Shown: positions 1 through 8,961, numbered from the stretch's first letter. The stretch: 64,000 bases of DNA from UBA7378 sp049611805 (GCA_049611805.1 JBMZAX010000004.1:1-64000), one strand, 5' to 3'. A program made the numbers and translations. The notes: generated by a model not told the origin, from the sequence alone.

Positions 1-129
1 TATGCGCGTCAGGCCCTCATCAAGGATTTGCGCTCCGGGCGCGACGACACGGTTTCATCGGCTTGCGGTGCTTTGGATGAGGTGCTTGTTTCCTGGCAAA
101 CGGCCTATAGTGAAGGGCTCGACACATGA
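1..129 (+). CDS. fliS: Flagellar export chaperone FliS, C-terminal end (partial)
   Basis: Only the last 42 codons are present; the 5' end lies outside the window. The visible tail is helical and ends in a Leu-x-Ser-Trp-Gln-x-Ala-Tyr stretch, as in the fourth helix of FliS, the cytoplasmic chaperone that keeps flagellin soluble for export. Identification rests mainly on position: its TGA overlaps the next start (ATGA at 126-129), and that next gene looks like the usual FliS partner FliT. Another short flagellar chaperone is possible. Confidence 0.55.
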   Translation, partial: YARQALIKDLRSGRDDTVSSACGALDEVLVSWQTAYSEGLDT

Positions 130-407
130 GCGCATTTCGCAAATCTTACGCGGCCGAAACCGGCGCGCTTGAAAACGCACTGACGGCGGGCGATTTCGAC
201 ACGGCGCTGGCATGCGACAAGCGGCGACAGGATCTTTTGCGCGCCGCGATTGCCGAAATGCCCGAAAATGATACCGAGTTGAAGCAGTTTCTCGCCGATG
301 CCGAGGCGCATAATGCCGAAATGATAACCCGCCTCGAAGACGGGCTGACGCGCGGGCGGCGGGCGCTCTCGCAATCGCAAAAAGCCGTGAAAGCCTATAC
401 CCGCTGA
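126..407 (+). CDS. FliT-like small flagellar protein
   Basis: This is a 93-residue, entirely helical, charged protein with no signal peptide or membrane segment. Size, predicted helical hairpin and coupling to the fliS end (4-bp overlap) fit FliT-type export chaperones, but the sequence is too divergent to name the gene firmly. Its stop lies only 3 bp from the convergent stop of the sigma-54 activator on the other strand, so no terminator fits between them. Confidence 0.5.
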   Translation: MSAFRKSYAAETGALENALTAGDFDTALACDKRRQDLLRAAIAEMPENDTELKQFLADAEAHNAEMITRLEDGLTRGRRALSQSQKAVKAYTR

Positions 408-410
408 AGT

Positions 411-1490
411 TTACTTGTCGGTCGGCTTTTCAATCATCAGTTTTTTCATTTTTTCGATCAAAGTTGTTCGGCGCAGATTCAAGGCTTCGGCGGCACCGCT
501 AATGGTGCCATTTGTCTTTTCCAATGCCGCCTCAATGAGCACCACTTCGACATCGCGCAAATGACGGCGCAGATCGATCGCATCAAAATAGGCAAACCAC
601 TCCTTATAATGGCTCGGATGCGGCAGCGGGCTCTGACTGTCGAGGTCGGTATCGCCGGAAATGCCTTCAAGGTCTTGCGAGGCGGCCCAGAGCGCATCTT
701 GCTCTTCATTGCGGCTGGGCACCCGCAGGCGCAAAAGATTATTGCGAACATCTTTGCCGGTTACGGTTTGGCCCGGAAACAAAAGCACGGCGCGTTCGAC
801 AATATTGCGCAATTCGCGCACATTGCCCGGCCAATTATAACGTGACATTTCCGACAGCGCGCTGTCGTCAAATTCCGGCATTGCTTGTTCGGCATCGGCT
901 TCGATTTGCGTGAGCATGGTTTTGACCAGAAGCGGCACATCAACACTGCGCTCGGCAAGGTTCGGCACCTGAATGGGAAAAACATTAATGCGATAGAACA
1001 AATCCGCGCGGAAACGCCCGTCATCGACATAGGCATCCAAATTCTGGTGTGTGGCGCAGACCAGCCGGAAATCCACCGGAATGTCTTCATTTCCGCCAAC
1101 ACGCTGAATGGTGCGGTTTTCCAGAGCGCGCAGAAGCTTTGACTGGAGATTGAGGTTCATGTCGCCAATCTCGTCGAGAAACAGCGTGCCGCCATTTGCC
1201 AGTTCAAAACGGCCCTCGCGCGCCTGATCGGCACCGGTAAACGCCCCTTTTTCATGGCCGAACAGCTCGGATTCCAGCAATTCTGCCGGAATGGCCGCGC
1301 AATTTACCGAAACCAGGCGCCCATTGCGCTGCGATGCGGCGTGAATGGCATTGGCGACCACATCCTTGCCGGTGCCGGTTTCGCCCTGTATCAGAACCGA
1401 GCTGGCCGATGGTGCAACAATGCCGATCAGGTTTTTAAGTTCCTTGATCGGTGCCGATTGTCCGGCGATCAATTCGTCAATTGCCTGCAT
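411..1490 (-). CDS. Sigma-54-dependent activator without sensory domain (FleQ-like)
   Basis: A 359-residue bacterial enhancer-binding protein. Walker A GETGTGKD is at residues 36-43, and the sigma-54-contacting GAFTGA loop at 82-87 is intact. The arginine-finger region and a WPGNVREL segment follow. The last ~45 residues form a Fis-type helix-turn-helix (GAAEALNLRRTTLIEKM). The AAA+ module begins almost at the N-terminus, so there is no receiver or FleQ domain and activity is probably set by a partner protein. A GTG nine codons upstream (1517) is an alternative start; neither has a strong ribosome site. Divergent from the fleT-like gene. Context and architecture resemble Rhodobacter sphaeroides FleQ, the DNA-binding half of the flagellar FleQ/FleT pair. 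Confidence 0.82.
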   Translation of the reverse strand: MQAIDELIAGQSAPIKELKNLIGIVAPSASSVLIQGETGTGKDVVANAIHAASQRNGRLVSVNCAAIPAELLESELFGHEKGAFTGADQAREGRFELANGGTLFLDEIGDMNLNLQSKLLRALENRTIQRVGGNEDIPVDFRLVCATHQNLDAYVDDGRFRADLFYRINVFPIQVPNLAERSVDVPLLVKTMLTQIEADAEQAMPEFDDSALSEMSRYNWPGNVRELRNIVERAVLLFPGQTVTGKDVRNNLLRLRVPSRNEEQDALWAASQDLEGISGDTDLDSQSPLPHPSHYKEWFAYFDAIDLRRHLRDVEVVLIEAALEKTNGTISGAAEALNLRRTTLIEKMKKLMIEKPTDK

Positions 1491-1650
1491 ATTTACAAAA
1501 ACCGATCCGCAAAACACCCTGTCAACAATTCGGCAAACATTACCACGCGCGTGTCATGTTTTTGAACTCATTGTCTGACACTATGCGGGAAACCGCCCAT
1601 AAATACCCCAAAAAATTTGAATTAACGAAAATTTTACGCTTTTTTCGCGT

Positions 1651-1667
1651 TTGGCCTGCTTCTTGCC
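1651..1667 (+). promoter_or_regulatory. Sigma-54 promoter of the fleT-like/fliE operon
   Basis: TTGGCCTGCTTCTTGCC has the GG (1653-1654) and GC (1665-1666) separated by exactly 10 bp, the -24/-12 signature of RpoN promoters. It lies 33 bp upstream of the fleT-like start, giving a leader of about 20 nt. Confidence 0.8.
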
Positions 1668-1699
1668 TATGTCCCCCTACACGGCAAAAGGAGCACCGC

Positions 1700-2872
1700 A
1701 TGGGTGAGATTTGTATTCACAGTTTCGGATTGGCGATCGCACCGCGATTGGCCCAAGCCCTGAACGCGCGCATGGCAAAAACGACGCTTGTTGACAGCGC
1801 CGATGCGCCGGCGGGCGAGGCGGGGCAGACCTGCGATGCGCTGGTCATATCGAAAGCGTTGGTCGAAAAGCTGGGCGGCACGGAAGCCCTGCTCGAATTT
1901 GCGCGTAAAGCAAAGGCGCGCAAGATACTCATTGTTCACGAAGATGCCGATGCTTCCAAAATCATATGCGGCACAGGCGGGCGTGTGTGGAATATGGCTC
2001 TGGGCGGAGCGAATGAAGACGCTGACGGCGAATTTGGCGTGCAAATGGCCGCCACGCTTGTGAGCGAGGCGCATAATGTGGCCGTGTCGGATGATGCCAG
2101 TGCCAATTTGTTGACCATGGCCCGTCGCGTGGCCGATACCGATGTCACGGTTTTCATCAATGGCCCCACAGGCACGGGCAAGGAAGTGCTGGCCCGCTTC
2201 GTTCACAATCATTCGTCGCGCGGCGAACAGCCTTTTGTGGCCGTCAATTGCGCGGCCATTCCCGAAAACATGCTGGAAGCAATTTTGTTCGGCCATGAAA
2301 AGGGCGCGTTTACCGGCGCGTCATCGGCCAATAAGGGTATTTTCCGGGCCGCGGATGGCGGCACGCTTCTGCTCGATGAGATTTCCGAAATGCCCATGTC
2401 GCTGCAGGCGAAATTGCTGCGCGTGTTGCAGGAAAAGGCCGTCACACCGATCGGCGCGCATCAGGATATTCCCGTTGACGTGCGCGTGCTGGCAACCTCA
2501 AACCGCGATATGATGGATGAAATCCGCGACGGCAAGTTTCGCGAAGACCTCTATTACCGTCTGAATGTATTTCCGCTGACGACCCTGCATCTGGCGGCGC
2601 GGCGCGCCGACATCATCCCCATCGCCACGGTTCTTTTGAAACGCCATTGCGAAAACAAAGACCGGATACCCTGGCTGTCGCGCGAGGCCCTGCAAGTGCT
2701 GACGGGTTATGACTGGCCCGGCAATGTGCGCGAATTGGAAAATGTTCTCCAGCGCGCGCTGGTCTTGTGCGAGGGTGATGTCATTAACGCCGCCGACATT
2801 GTTACCGATTTGGGCAGCGCCAATATGGTCGCCACCCCGACCAATCTGAAACTTCAACAAACCGGTTCCTAA
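1700..2872 (+). CDS. Sigma-54 activator lacking a DNA-binding domain (FleT-like)
   Basis: A 390-residue protein. ATG 1700 is chosen over the longer frame because AGGAG sits 6-10 bp upstream and the sigma-54 promoter lies inside the longer version. Residues 1-130 form an alpha/beta domain, perhaps a degenerate receiver, without an obvious phosphoacceptor set. The AAA+ domain follows, with Walker A GPTGTGKE at 155-162, intact GAFTGA at 202-207 and WPGNVREL near 340. The chain then ends about 45 residues later without any Fis-type helix-turn-helix. This is the architecture and the position (directly upstream of fliE) of R. sphaeroides FleT, which works as a complex with FleQ. It heads the fliEFGHIJ operon. 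Confidence 0.8.
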   Translation: MGEICIHSFGLAIAPRLAQALNARMAKTTLVDSADAPAGEAGQTCDALVISKALVEKLGGTEALLEFARKAKARKILIVHEDADASKIICGTGGRVWNMALGGANEDADGEFGVQMAATLVSEAHNVAVSDDASANLLTMARRVADTDVTVFINGPTGTGKEVLARFVHNHSSRGEQPFVAVNCAAIPENMLEAILFGHEKGAFTGASSANKGIFRAADGGTLLLDEISEMPMSLQAKLLRVLQEKAVTPIGAHQDIPVDVRVLATSNRDMMDEIRDGKFREDLYYRLNVFPLTTLHLAARRADIIPIATVLLKRHCENKDRIPWLSREALQVLTGYDWPGNVRELENVLQRALVLCEGDVINAADIVTDLGSANMVATPTNLKLQQTGS

Positions 2873-2882
2873 GGAGTAGATG

Positions 2883-3197
2883 ATGAGCACGATCAAACCG
2901 ACAACATCGCAAGCGATCTCGATGCGCCAGCAAGTGCTGGACAATGCCGCGGCCGCTTTGGGCAAGGAAACCGAAGGGCCTAGCTTCGGCGAACGCATGG
3001 GGGGCGCGGTGCGCGAAGTCGCCGATGCCCAAAACGCAAGTGCCGCGCTCACGCGCGCCTATGAAATGGGCGAGGTGCAGGATCTGTCGAAAGTCATGGT
3101 CTCGCAGCAGGTTTCGTCGCTGGGCTTTCAGATGGTTTTGAATGTGCGGAACAAAATGCTGAGTGCCTACAAGGATATTATGAACATGCCGGTCTGA
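2883..3197 (+). CDS. fliE: Flagellar hook-basal body protein FliE
   Basis: A 104-residue FliE that joins the MS ring to the rod. The C-terminal half has the family signature: a helix with QNASAALTRAYEMGE, then VMVSQQVSSLGFQMVLNVRN, then KMLSAYKDIMNMPV ending at the chain terminus. AAGGAG at 2871-2876 is better spaced for the second of two tandem ATGs (2880, 2883). It begins 10 bp after the fleT-like stop, so it is co-transcribed from the sigma-54 promoter at 1651. The order fliE-fliF-fliG follows without rearrangement. Confidence 0.93.
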   Translation: MSTIKPTTSQAISMRQQVLDNAAAALGKETEGPSFGERMGGAVREVADAQNASAALTRAYEMGEVQDLSKVMVSQQVSSLGFQMVLNVRNKMLSAYKDIMNMPV

Positions 3198-3246
3198 CGC
3201 GATTGCGACCGCTTGGGAAACAGGATTTTAGGGATAGGAAATTGAA

Positions 3247-4968
3247 ATGTCTGAAACAGTAGATATGAGAGGCGGCGAAAACGCTGTTGTGACGGCTGAG
3301 GGTGGTGCCCGAAACATGCTTTCCACCGTGCGTAGATTTTTTGCCGAACCGAGCGTGCAGCGGTCGATCCCGACGGCGGCGGCGGCGCTGGTGGTGTTTT
3401 TCGGATTGATGGCTTATCTGTTCCTGCAACAGCCGGAGCGCACAACGCTTTATGCATCACTGCCCGAAAACGAGAAGGCGCGCATTGTTGACGCGCTTAG
3501 AAACGCCAATGTTGATGTAGCGTTGGATCCAAGCTCCGGTGAAGTGCTGGTGCCGACCAATGATTTCCACCGGTCGCGCATTTTGCTGGCCGCCCAAGGC
3601 CTGCCGGCATCCATGCCTGATGGCTATAAGCAGCTTGAAGACATGCCGATGGGCACCAGCCGGTCGGTTGAAAATATGCGTCTCAAACATTCCCAGGAAA
3701 TTGAGCTGGCACGCTCGATCAGCGAGATTGACTCCATTGTCTCGACGCGCGTGCATTTGGCGATCCCCGAAAAATCGGTCTTTGTCCGGAATAATCCGGA
3801 ACCCACCGCCTCTGTCATGGTGCAGATGGCAAATGGCCGCGTATTGGGCCGCCAGCAGGTCGATGCGATCGTGCATCTGGTATCGTCCTCCGTGCCGGGC
3901 ATGCCCAAGCAAAATGTCACCATTATTGACCAAAACGGAAGCCTGCTGTCGCAGGGCAGTTCCGATGTGGCGGGGCGCTTGAGCGACAGCGAGCTTGAAT
4001 ATCGCATGCGTCTGGAAAATATTTACCGCATGCGCATTGTGTCGCTGGTCACGCCGATTGTCGGTGCCGGCAATGTCAACGCGCAGGTCAATCTCGATAT
4101 TGATTTCACCCGCAGCGAATTGACGGAAGAAAAAGTTGACCCGCAGGGCAATGCGTTGCGCAGTGAACAGCTTTCATCCGACGAAACCACCGAACGGCGC
4201 GCGAAGGGCATTCCCGGCGCGGTTGCCAATACGCCGCCGTCGGAAACGGAACTGGCGGATATTCAGGAACAGCAAGAAGGTGGCGACGGCCCGTCCACAC
4301 GCACGAAATCCACCAATGAGGTTCGCAATTATGAGGTGAGCCGCGTTATATCGACAACGCAAAACCCCTCCAATCAGATTGCGCGCGTCTTTGCGTCGGT
4401 TCTGGTGAGTGATCAGGAAATCGTAAACCCCGAAACGGGTGTGGCGGAAACCCGGCCTCTACCGCAGGAAAAGCTGGATGAAATCCGCGAATTGGTAAGA
4501 AATGCTATTGGCATTGATGATGATCGCGGTGATAATCTTACCGTATCGAGCGCGCCGTTTGTGGGTGCGGTCGAGGGCGAGCGTGTTGAGTGGTATGAGC
4601 AGCCCTGGTTTGAGGACGTGTCCCAGCAAATCTTTACCATTTTGACACTTGCGATTGTCGCGCTTGGCGTCATCCGTCCGCTGCTGAACCGCATTCTGGT
4701 TCCGGTAAGCGCCGGTGAACCCGGCCTGATGGTTGTCGGAGAGCCGGAAGATGAAAGTGAGTCCGTAGAAGTGAGTGAAGGCGAGTCGTTGGAAGACATC
4801 AAAGCCAAGCTGAAGCCGAAGAAGCAGAGCATTTCGGCCGACATGCTGGATACGGCCAATACTTATGACGACAAAGTGGCGGTTATCCGACTGATTGTCG
4901 GTGAAGAGTCCGGTCGCGTGTCGAACGTCTTCAGGGCCATGATGCGGTCGGAAACAACCAATGAGTAA
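3247..4968 (+). CDS. fliF: Flagellar MS-ring protein FliF
   Basis: 573 residues, normal for FliF, the inner-membrane ring on which the motor is built. A cytoplasmic N-terminus is followed by TM1 (about 41-60). Ring-building motifs come next (LYASLPENEKARIVDAL; VDVALDPSSGEVLVP; VSTRVHLAIPEKSVFVRN). The periplasmic region has a Pro/Glu-rich linker (around 320-350), TM2 lies near 460-480, and the C-terminal cytoplasmic tail that binds FliG is present (TANTYDDKVAVIRLIVGEE). AGGAAA precedes the ATG. Second structural gene of the fliEFGHIJ block. Confidence 0.96.
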   Translation: MSETVDMRGGENAVVTAEGGARNMLSTVRRFFAEPSVQRSIPTAAAALVVFFGLMAYLFLQQPERTTLYASLPENEKARIVDALRNANVDVALDPSSGEVLVPTNDFHRSRILLAAQGLPASMPDGYKQLEDMPMGTSRSVENMRLKHSQEIELARSISEIDSIVSTRVHLAIPEKSVFVRNNPEPTASVMVQMANGRVLGRQQVDAIVHLVSSSVPGMPKQNVTIIDQNGSLLSQGSSDVAGRLSDSELEYRMRLENIYRMRIVSLVTPIVGAGNVNAQVNLDIDFTRSELTEEKVDPQGNALRSEQLSSDETTERRAKGIPGAVANTPPSETELADIQEQQEGGDGPSTRTKSTNEVRNYEVSRVISTTQNPSNQIARVFASVLVSDQEIVNPETGVAETRPLPQEKLDEIRELVRNAIGIDDDRGDNLTVSSAPFVGAVEGERVEWYEQPWFEDVSQQIFTILTLAIVALGVIRPLLNRILVPVSAGEPGLMVVGEPEDESESVEVSEGESLEDIKAKLKPKKQSISADMLDTANTYDDKVAVIRLIVGEESGRVSNVFRAMMRSETTNE

Positions 4969-5000
4969 GCGGCGCATAATGAGCGTTAAGGAGCGAAACC

Positions 5001-6044
5001 ATGGCTGATACACAGGCAACAGACGGCGAAGAAAATACGGACCCTTTTGAAGCGCTGACGGGCACCCAGAAATCGGCAATCTTGATGATGCTGTTGGGGG
5101 AAGAAGAAGCGTCGGAAATCATCCGTAACCTTTCACCGAAGGAAGTTCAGCATCTGGGCAGTGCCATGTACTCGGTGCAGGGGCTGGACCAGGATACTGT
5201 TAACAAGGTGCTCGACGAGTTTCTTGAAATTATCAAGGAGCAAACAAGCCTTGGCTTGGGGTCGGACAGCTATATCAGAAGTGTGATGATCAAGGCGTTG
5301 GGCAATGACAAGGCCCAGTCGGTTCTGGGGCGCATCACGCCGACGAGCAGCAATCGACCGATCGAAATTCTGGATTGGATGGATGCACGCGCCATTGCCG
5401 AAATGGTGCTGGACGAGCATCCGCAGATTATTTCGCTGATTATTTCCTATCTTGAGCCGTCGGTCGGTGCCGATGTGATGAATATGCTGCCGGTCGATTT
5501 GCAGGCCGATGTCATTCGGCGTGTTGCCACGCTGGAAACCGTTCAGCCCGACGCTTTGCGCGAGCTGGAAATGGTGATGCAGCGGAAATTTGCCGCCAAT
5601 ACCAGCCTGCGTGCCTCGCAGGTCGGCGGTGTCAAAGCCGCTGCCGCGCTGATGAACTTTACCCAGCAGGATACCGAGCAACGGATCATGAAAGCGCTGG
5701 GCAAGGACGACAAGGATCTGATGCAGGCCATTCAGGAAAACATGTTCCTGTTCGAAAACCTGATGGATTCCGACGACCGTTCGTTGCAAACCCTGCTGCG
5801 CAGTGTCGAGACGGAAGACATTGTGGTGGCCATGAAAGGGGCCGACGACGCCTTGCGCGACAAGCTGTTTGCCTGCATGTCGAGCCGTGCCGCCGCCAAT
5901 ATTATGGACGAGATGGAAGCCCTTGGTCCGGTGCGTCTGACGGAAGTTCAGGATGCGCAGAAAGCCATTATTAATGTCGCCCGTCGCCTGTCGGATGAAG
6001 GCGCTATTGTGCTGGCCGGACGCGGCGGCGATGATTTTGTCTGA
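5001..6044 (+). CDS. fliG: Flagellar motor switch protein FliG
   Basis: 347 residues, the rotor protein that couples stator torque to the C ring. The N-terminal FliF-binding domain (KSAILMMLLGEEEASEIIRN), the middle domain with an HPQ motif (DEHPQIISLIISYLEPS) and the C-terminal torque helix are all visible. In the torque region MKGADDALRDKLFACMSSRAA and the following DEMEALGPVRLTEVQDAQK carry the charged residues that meet the stator. AAGGAG 8 bp before the ATG supports the start. FliF-FliG spacing is 32 bp. Confidence 0.96.
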   Translation: MADTQATDGEENTDPFEALTGTQKSAILMMLLGEEEASEIIRNLSPKEVQHLGSAMYSVQGLDQDTVNKVLDEFLEIIKEQTSLGLGSDSYIRSVMIKALGNDKAQSVLGRITPTSSNRPIEILDWMDARAIAEMVLDEHPQIISLIISYLEPSVGADVMNMLPVDLQADVIRRVATLETVQPDALRELEMVMQRKFAANTSLRASQVGGVKAAAALMNFTQQDTEQRIMKALGKDDKDLMQAIQENMFLFENLMDSDDRSLQTLLRSVETEDIVVAMKGADDALRDKLFACMSSRAAANIMDEMEALGPVRLTEVQDAQKAIINVARRLSDEGAIVLAGRGGDDFV

Positions 6045-6063
6045 TCCGAACAGGCACTGATGC

Positions 6064-7188
6064 ATGAGTGATACGATGAACGAAACGCATATTCACGATC
6101 CGCGCCCGCTTGCGCGCAGCGAGATCGAAAACGTGCTTCAGCTGTCGCGCGAAACGGCTTATGTGCCGCGCGAGGACAGGCCGGGCATCAAGGATAAGAG
6201 TTTTGTGAAACGTCCACTGGTCGATATCGCGCAGGCGGCTGACGCCCCTGTGACGCCCGACACCCCTGCGACGCCCGACATATCGGAAAGCCCGGACCTG
6301 TCAGCAAGCCCGGCCCTGCCGGAAGAAGAAGCCGGAAGCGCGCAAAATTCGGAAGCGGAAAGCGCGCCGGCCTCCGAAAATGTGGATGCAAGTACGGGTA
6401 CGGGTACAGATGAAAGCACTGCAATGCCCGAAGAGCCAAACACCGGTGACACGGATTTGGCATTGGGTGAAACAGCTGTCGAGGGCGATGGCCCGCAAGC
6501 CACTGCCGAGAGTGAAGAAAATGCCGCGCCGTCGGGCTTTGAGCCGACGCCGGTTGCGCAAGCCGTCATACCCACCGATGCCGAGATTCAAGACCGCATT
6601 GATGAAGCCTATGCGCGTGGACTTTCAGAAGGTGACAGTCAGGCGCGCCAACGGCTGGAAGATGGATGCCAGCGCCTCGAAAACCTTGCCAACAGCCTGC
6701 TGGGGCACGATGCGCTTGATACCGAACAGCTTGGCCGACATATTGAGGAAACGGTGATGCGTCTGGCGAGCCTGCGCGCGGGCTATGCGATTAAGGATGT
6801 ACCCGGCCCATTTGCAGAAATTATCGAGCAGCTTGTCGGGCGCATTTCAAAACAGGCCGATGGCGGCATATTGCATCTCAATCCGGCAGATTTGGCCGTC
6901 GTTCAGCCGCTTCTGGAGAAGCGCGAAAGTTTCGCGCAAATCGGCTTCAAGGCGGATGATGCCATTATGCCCGGCGATATTCGCGTATCGGTCGGCTCGG
7001 TTGAGGCCGAAGACCGGCTCAGCCAACGGGCCGGGATTGGCACGGAAGACGAGGGCGGCGGAACAGAATTTGATGAGGTTGGACGCCTCATGCGTAATTT
7101 GCTGGATGAAACCTCGAATGACACGCCGAGTGACACGCCGAGTGACACGCCGGGTGACACGCCGGATACTGACGGGGACGCGCCATGA
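6064..7188 (+). CDS. fliH: Flagellar assembly protein FliH with extended acidic, repetitive N-terminus
   Basis: 374 residues, well over the ~230-250 usual for FliH, which tethers and restrains the export ATPase FliI. The excess is a low-complexity Asp/Pro/Ser/Thr/Glu-rich region at about 55-175. The conserved core follows: an ARGLSEGDSQARQRLEDGC helix and the C-terminal FliI-binding part with GGILHLNPADLAVVQPLLEK and DDAIMPGDIRVSVGSVEAED. The C-terminus ends in DTPS repeats encoded by a 12-bp tandem array. Its stop overlaps the fliI start by 4 bp. The core is convincing; the disordered extensions are probably tolerated linkers. Confidence 0.88.
   Translation: MSDTMNETHIHDPRPLARSEIENVLQLSRETAYVPREDRPGIKDKSFVKRPLVDIAQAADAPVTPDTPATPDISESPDLSASPALPEEEAGSAQNSEAESAPASENVDASTGTGTDESTAMPEEPNTGDTDLALGETAVEGDGPQATAESEENAAPSGFEPTPVAQAVIPTDAEIQDRIDEAYARGLSEGDSQARQRLEDGCQRLENLANSLLGHDALDTEQLGRHIEETVMRLASLRAGYAIKDVPGPFAEIIEQLVGRISKQADGGILHLNPADLAVVQPLLEKRESFAQIGFKADDAIMPGDIRVSVGSVEAEDRLSQRAGIGTEDEGGGTEFDEVGRLMRNLLDETSNDTPSDTPSDTPGDTPDTDGDAP
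7120..7167 (+). repeat. 12-bp minisatellite inside the fliH 3' end
   Basis: Four tandem copies of a 12-bp unit, GACACGCCGAGT in the first two copies with one- or two-base changes in the last two, encode D-T-P-S/G/D repeats. The unit is a multiple of three, so copy-number change would lengthen or shorten FliH in frame. Confidence 0.92.
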
Positions 7189-8513
7189 CAGCGTTAAACG
7201 CATCTCTGGGCGGGCGCCTTGACGCAATGCAACTTGGCCGGCCTGTCGAACTGTCCGGTCGGGTCACGCGCCATGACGGGCATTTGCTGGCCTGCGACGG
7301 ATTTCCGGTGAGCGTGGGTGCGGTGTGCGCGATTGAAACCGATACCGGCACACCGGCGCTTGCGGAAATTATCGGCTTTGACGGCGGGCAAAATCTGATG
7401 TCGCTCTATGACATTAATGCGCGCGTGCGTCTGGGTGCGCGGGTAACCTTGCGCGATGAGGGCAGGGACATTCAGGTCGGCCCCGAAATGTTGGGGCGTG
7501 TTGTGGATGCGCTGGGCCGCCCGCTGGACAATCGTCCCCTGCCGCCCATGGCCGATCGCTGGCAGCTGAGCGGCAAGGAAATTAATCCGCTGGCGCGCGA
7601 CCCGGTCGCCACCCCGCTGGATGTGGGCGTGCGTGTCATCAATAGTTGCCTGACGGTCGGGCGCGGCCAACGCCTCGGCATTATTGCCGGCTCCGGTGTC
7701 GGCAAATCCGTGCTGTTGAGCATGATGAGCCGGTTTACCGAAGCCGATATCGTTGTTGTCGGTTTGATTGGCGAGCGTGGCCGCGAGGTCGGCAATTTTG
7801 TTCAAATGGTTATGACGCCCGAAGCGCGGGGCAAAACGGTGATTGTTGCCGTGCCCGCCGACCGGTCGCCGCTTTTGCGTATTCGCGGTGCCGAACGGGC
7901 AACTTCAATCGCCGAATATTTCCGCGATCAGGGCAAAAATGTTTTGCTGATTATGGATTCACTGACCCGCGTGGCGCATGCCCGCCGCGAGATAGGTTTG
8001 GCACTGGGCGAACAGCCCACCTCCAAAGGCTATCCGCCATCGGTGATTTCAATGATACCGCAGCTTGTCGAACGTTCCGGCACCGGCGTGTCGGGTGCGG
8101 GCTCGATCACGTCCTTTTACACGGTTCTGGCCGATGGCGATGATACGAATGATCCGGTTGTCGATGCCGCGCGTGCGATTTTGGACGGGCATATTGTCCT
8201 GTCACGCGAACAGGCCCAGCTGGGCATTTATCCGGCGATTGATTTGCCGGCCTCAATCAGCCGTGTGGCGTCTGATATTTCAGATGACGGGCATATCGCC
8301 GCCGTGCGCCAGTTTCGCCGCCTTGTGTCGCTTTATCTGGAAAACCGTGATTTGGTGATGATGGGCGGCTATGTTCAGGGGCAGGATGGTGACCTTGATA
8401 TGGCATTGCAAATGTGGCCGCAACTCGTTGACCATATTATGCAGCCGGAAACGCAAAAAGCCGATTTTGAAAGCAGCCGGAGCGCACTTCTGGCATTGCT
8501 GGGCGGCAATTGA
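7185..8513 (+). CDS. fliI: Flagellum-specific ATPase FliI
   Basis: 442 residues, standard length for the hexameric ATPase of the flagellar type III export apparatus. Walker A GSGVGKS is at about residues 168-174, and a Walker B-like VLLIMDSLTR segment follows, in the F1-beta-like fold. The VIVGLIGERGREV-type loop is present, as is the family stretch RRLVSLYLENRDLVMMGGY near the C-terminus. Translationally coupled to fliH (ATGA overlap at 7185-7188) and followed 9 bp later by fliJ. Confidence 0.97.
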   Translation: MTALNASLGGRLDAMQLGRPVELSGRVTRHDGHLLACDGFPVSVGAVCAIETDTGTPALAEIIGFDGGQNLMSLYDINARVRLGARVTLRDEGRDIQVGPEMLGRVVDALGRPLDNRPLPPMADRWQLSGKEINPLARDPVATPLDVGVRVINSCLTVGRGQRLGIIAGSGVGKSVLLSMMSRFTEADIVVVGLIGERGREVGNFVQMVMTPEARGKTVIVAVPADRSPLLRIRGAERATSIAEYFRDQGKNVLLIMDSLTRVAHARREIGLALGEQPTSKGYPPSVISMIPQLVERSGTGVSGAGSITSFYTVLADGDDTNDPVVDAARAILDGHIVLSREQAQLGIYPAIDLPASISRVASDISDDGHIAAVRQFRRLVSLYLENRDLVMMGGYVQGQDGDLDMALQMWPQLVDHIMQPETQKADFESSRSALLALLGGN

Positions 8514-8522
8514 GCGTAAATT

Positions 8523-8948
8523 ATGGCGCCTCCCCGCGAGAAAATTTTTGAAAAAGTCGCTCTCAAACAGCGTCTGGATGTCATGCGCAAATCGCGCAGT
8601 CTTGCTGTTTTGCGCGAGGAACTGCAAAAAACCGAGAGCCTGTGCGAACAGCTTGACGCCATTTTGAAAGATATTATGACGCGCACCGGCGAGCAGAGCA
8701 TTGCCAGATTGCGCGCCGATAGCTGGTATCGCACCAATGTGCTGGAACAGCTCAAAACGTTGGAAAACCGCGGGCAATTCCTGCGATCCGAGATTCACAA
8801 TGCCAATACGGAACTCGCCAAAGCGCGCCGCAAGGAGAACCGCGCCCATGATGCGGCGAAAAATCAAAAACGCTTGCGATTGGAAAAAGCCGAACAAAAG
8901 CGGGAATCTGAGTTACCTTTGCGTAACCGGCGCGGCGTGATACGTTAA
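8523..8948 (+). CDS. fliJ: Flagellar export protein FliJ
   Basis: 141 residues, predicted almost wholly coiled coil, rich in Lys, Arg, Glu and Leu. It has the FliJ size and position directly behind fliI. FliJ is the central stalk of the FliI hexamer and escorts chaperones to FlhA. Primary-sequence conservation in this family is weak, so the call depends on length, helical pattern and gene order. Last gene before the next sigma-54 promoter. Confidence 0.78.
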   Translation: MAPPREKIFEKVALKQRLDVMRKSRSLAVLREELQKTESLCEQLDAILKDIMTRTGEQSIARLRADSWYRTNVLEQLKTLENRGQFLRSEIHNANTELAKARRKENRAHDAAKNQKRLRLEKAEQKRESELPLRNRRGVIR

Positions 8949-8961
8949 TGAACGCGCAGTC

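Noticed and set aside
1588..1603. GC-N10-CC pair upstream of the FleQ-like gene, possible minus-strand sigma-54 promoter
   Set aside because: On the minus strand the boxes read TGGGCG and CCGCAT, poor matches to TGGCAC/TTGCA, and the spacing arises within an unrelated GCGG/CCGC palindrome.
6159..6575. Long antisense frame across the fliH linker
   Set aside because: It mirrors the low-complexity codon pattern of fliH, has no ribosome site and looks like no known protein.
7120..7167. Short regularly spaced repeats as a CRISPR array
   Set aside because: The 12-bp units are directly adjacent without spacers and lie in frame inside fliH.
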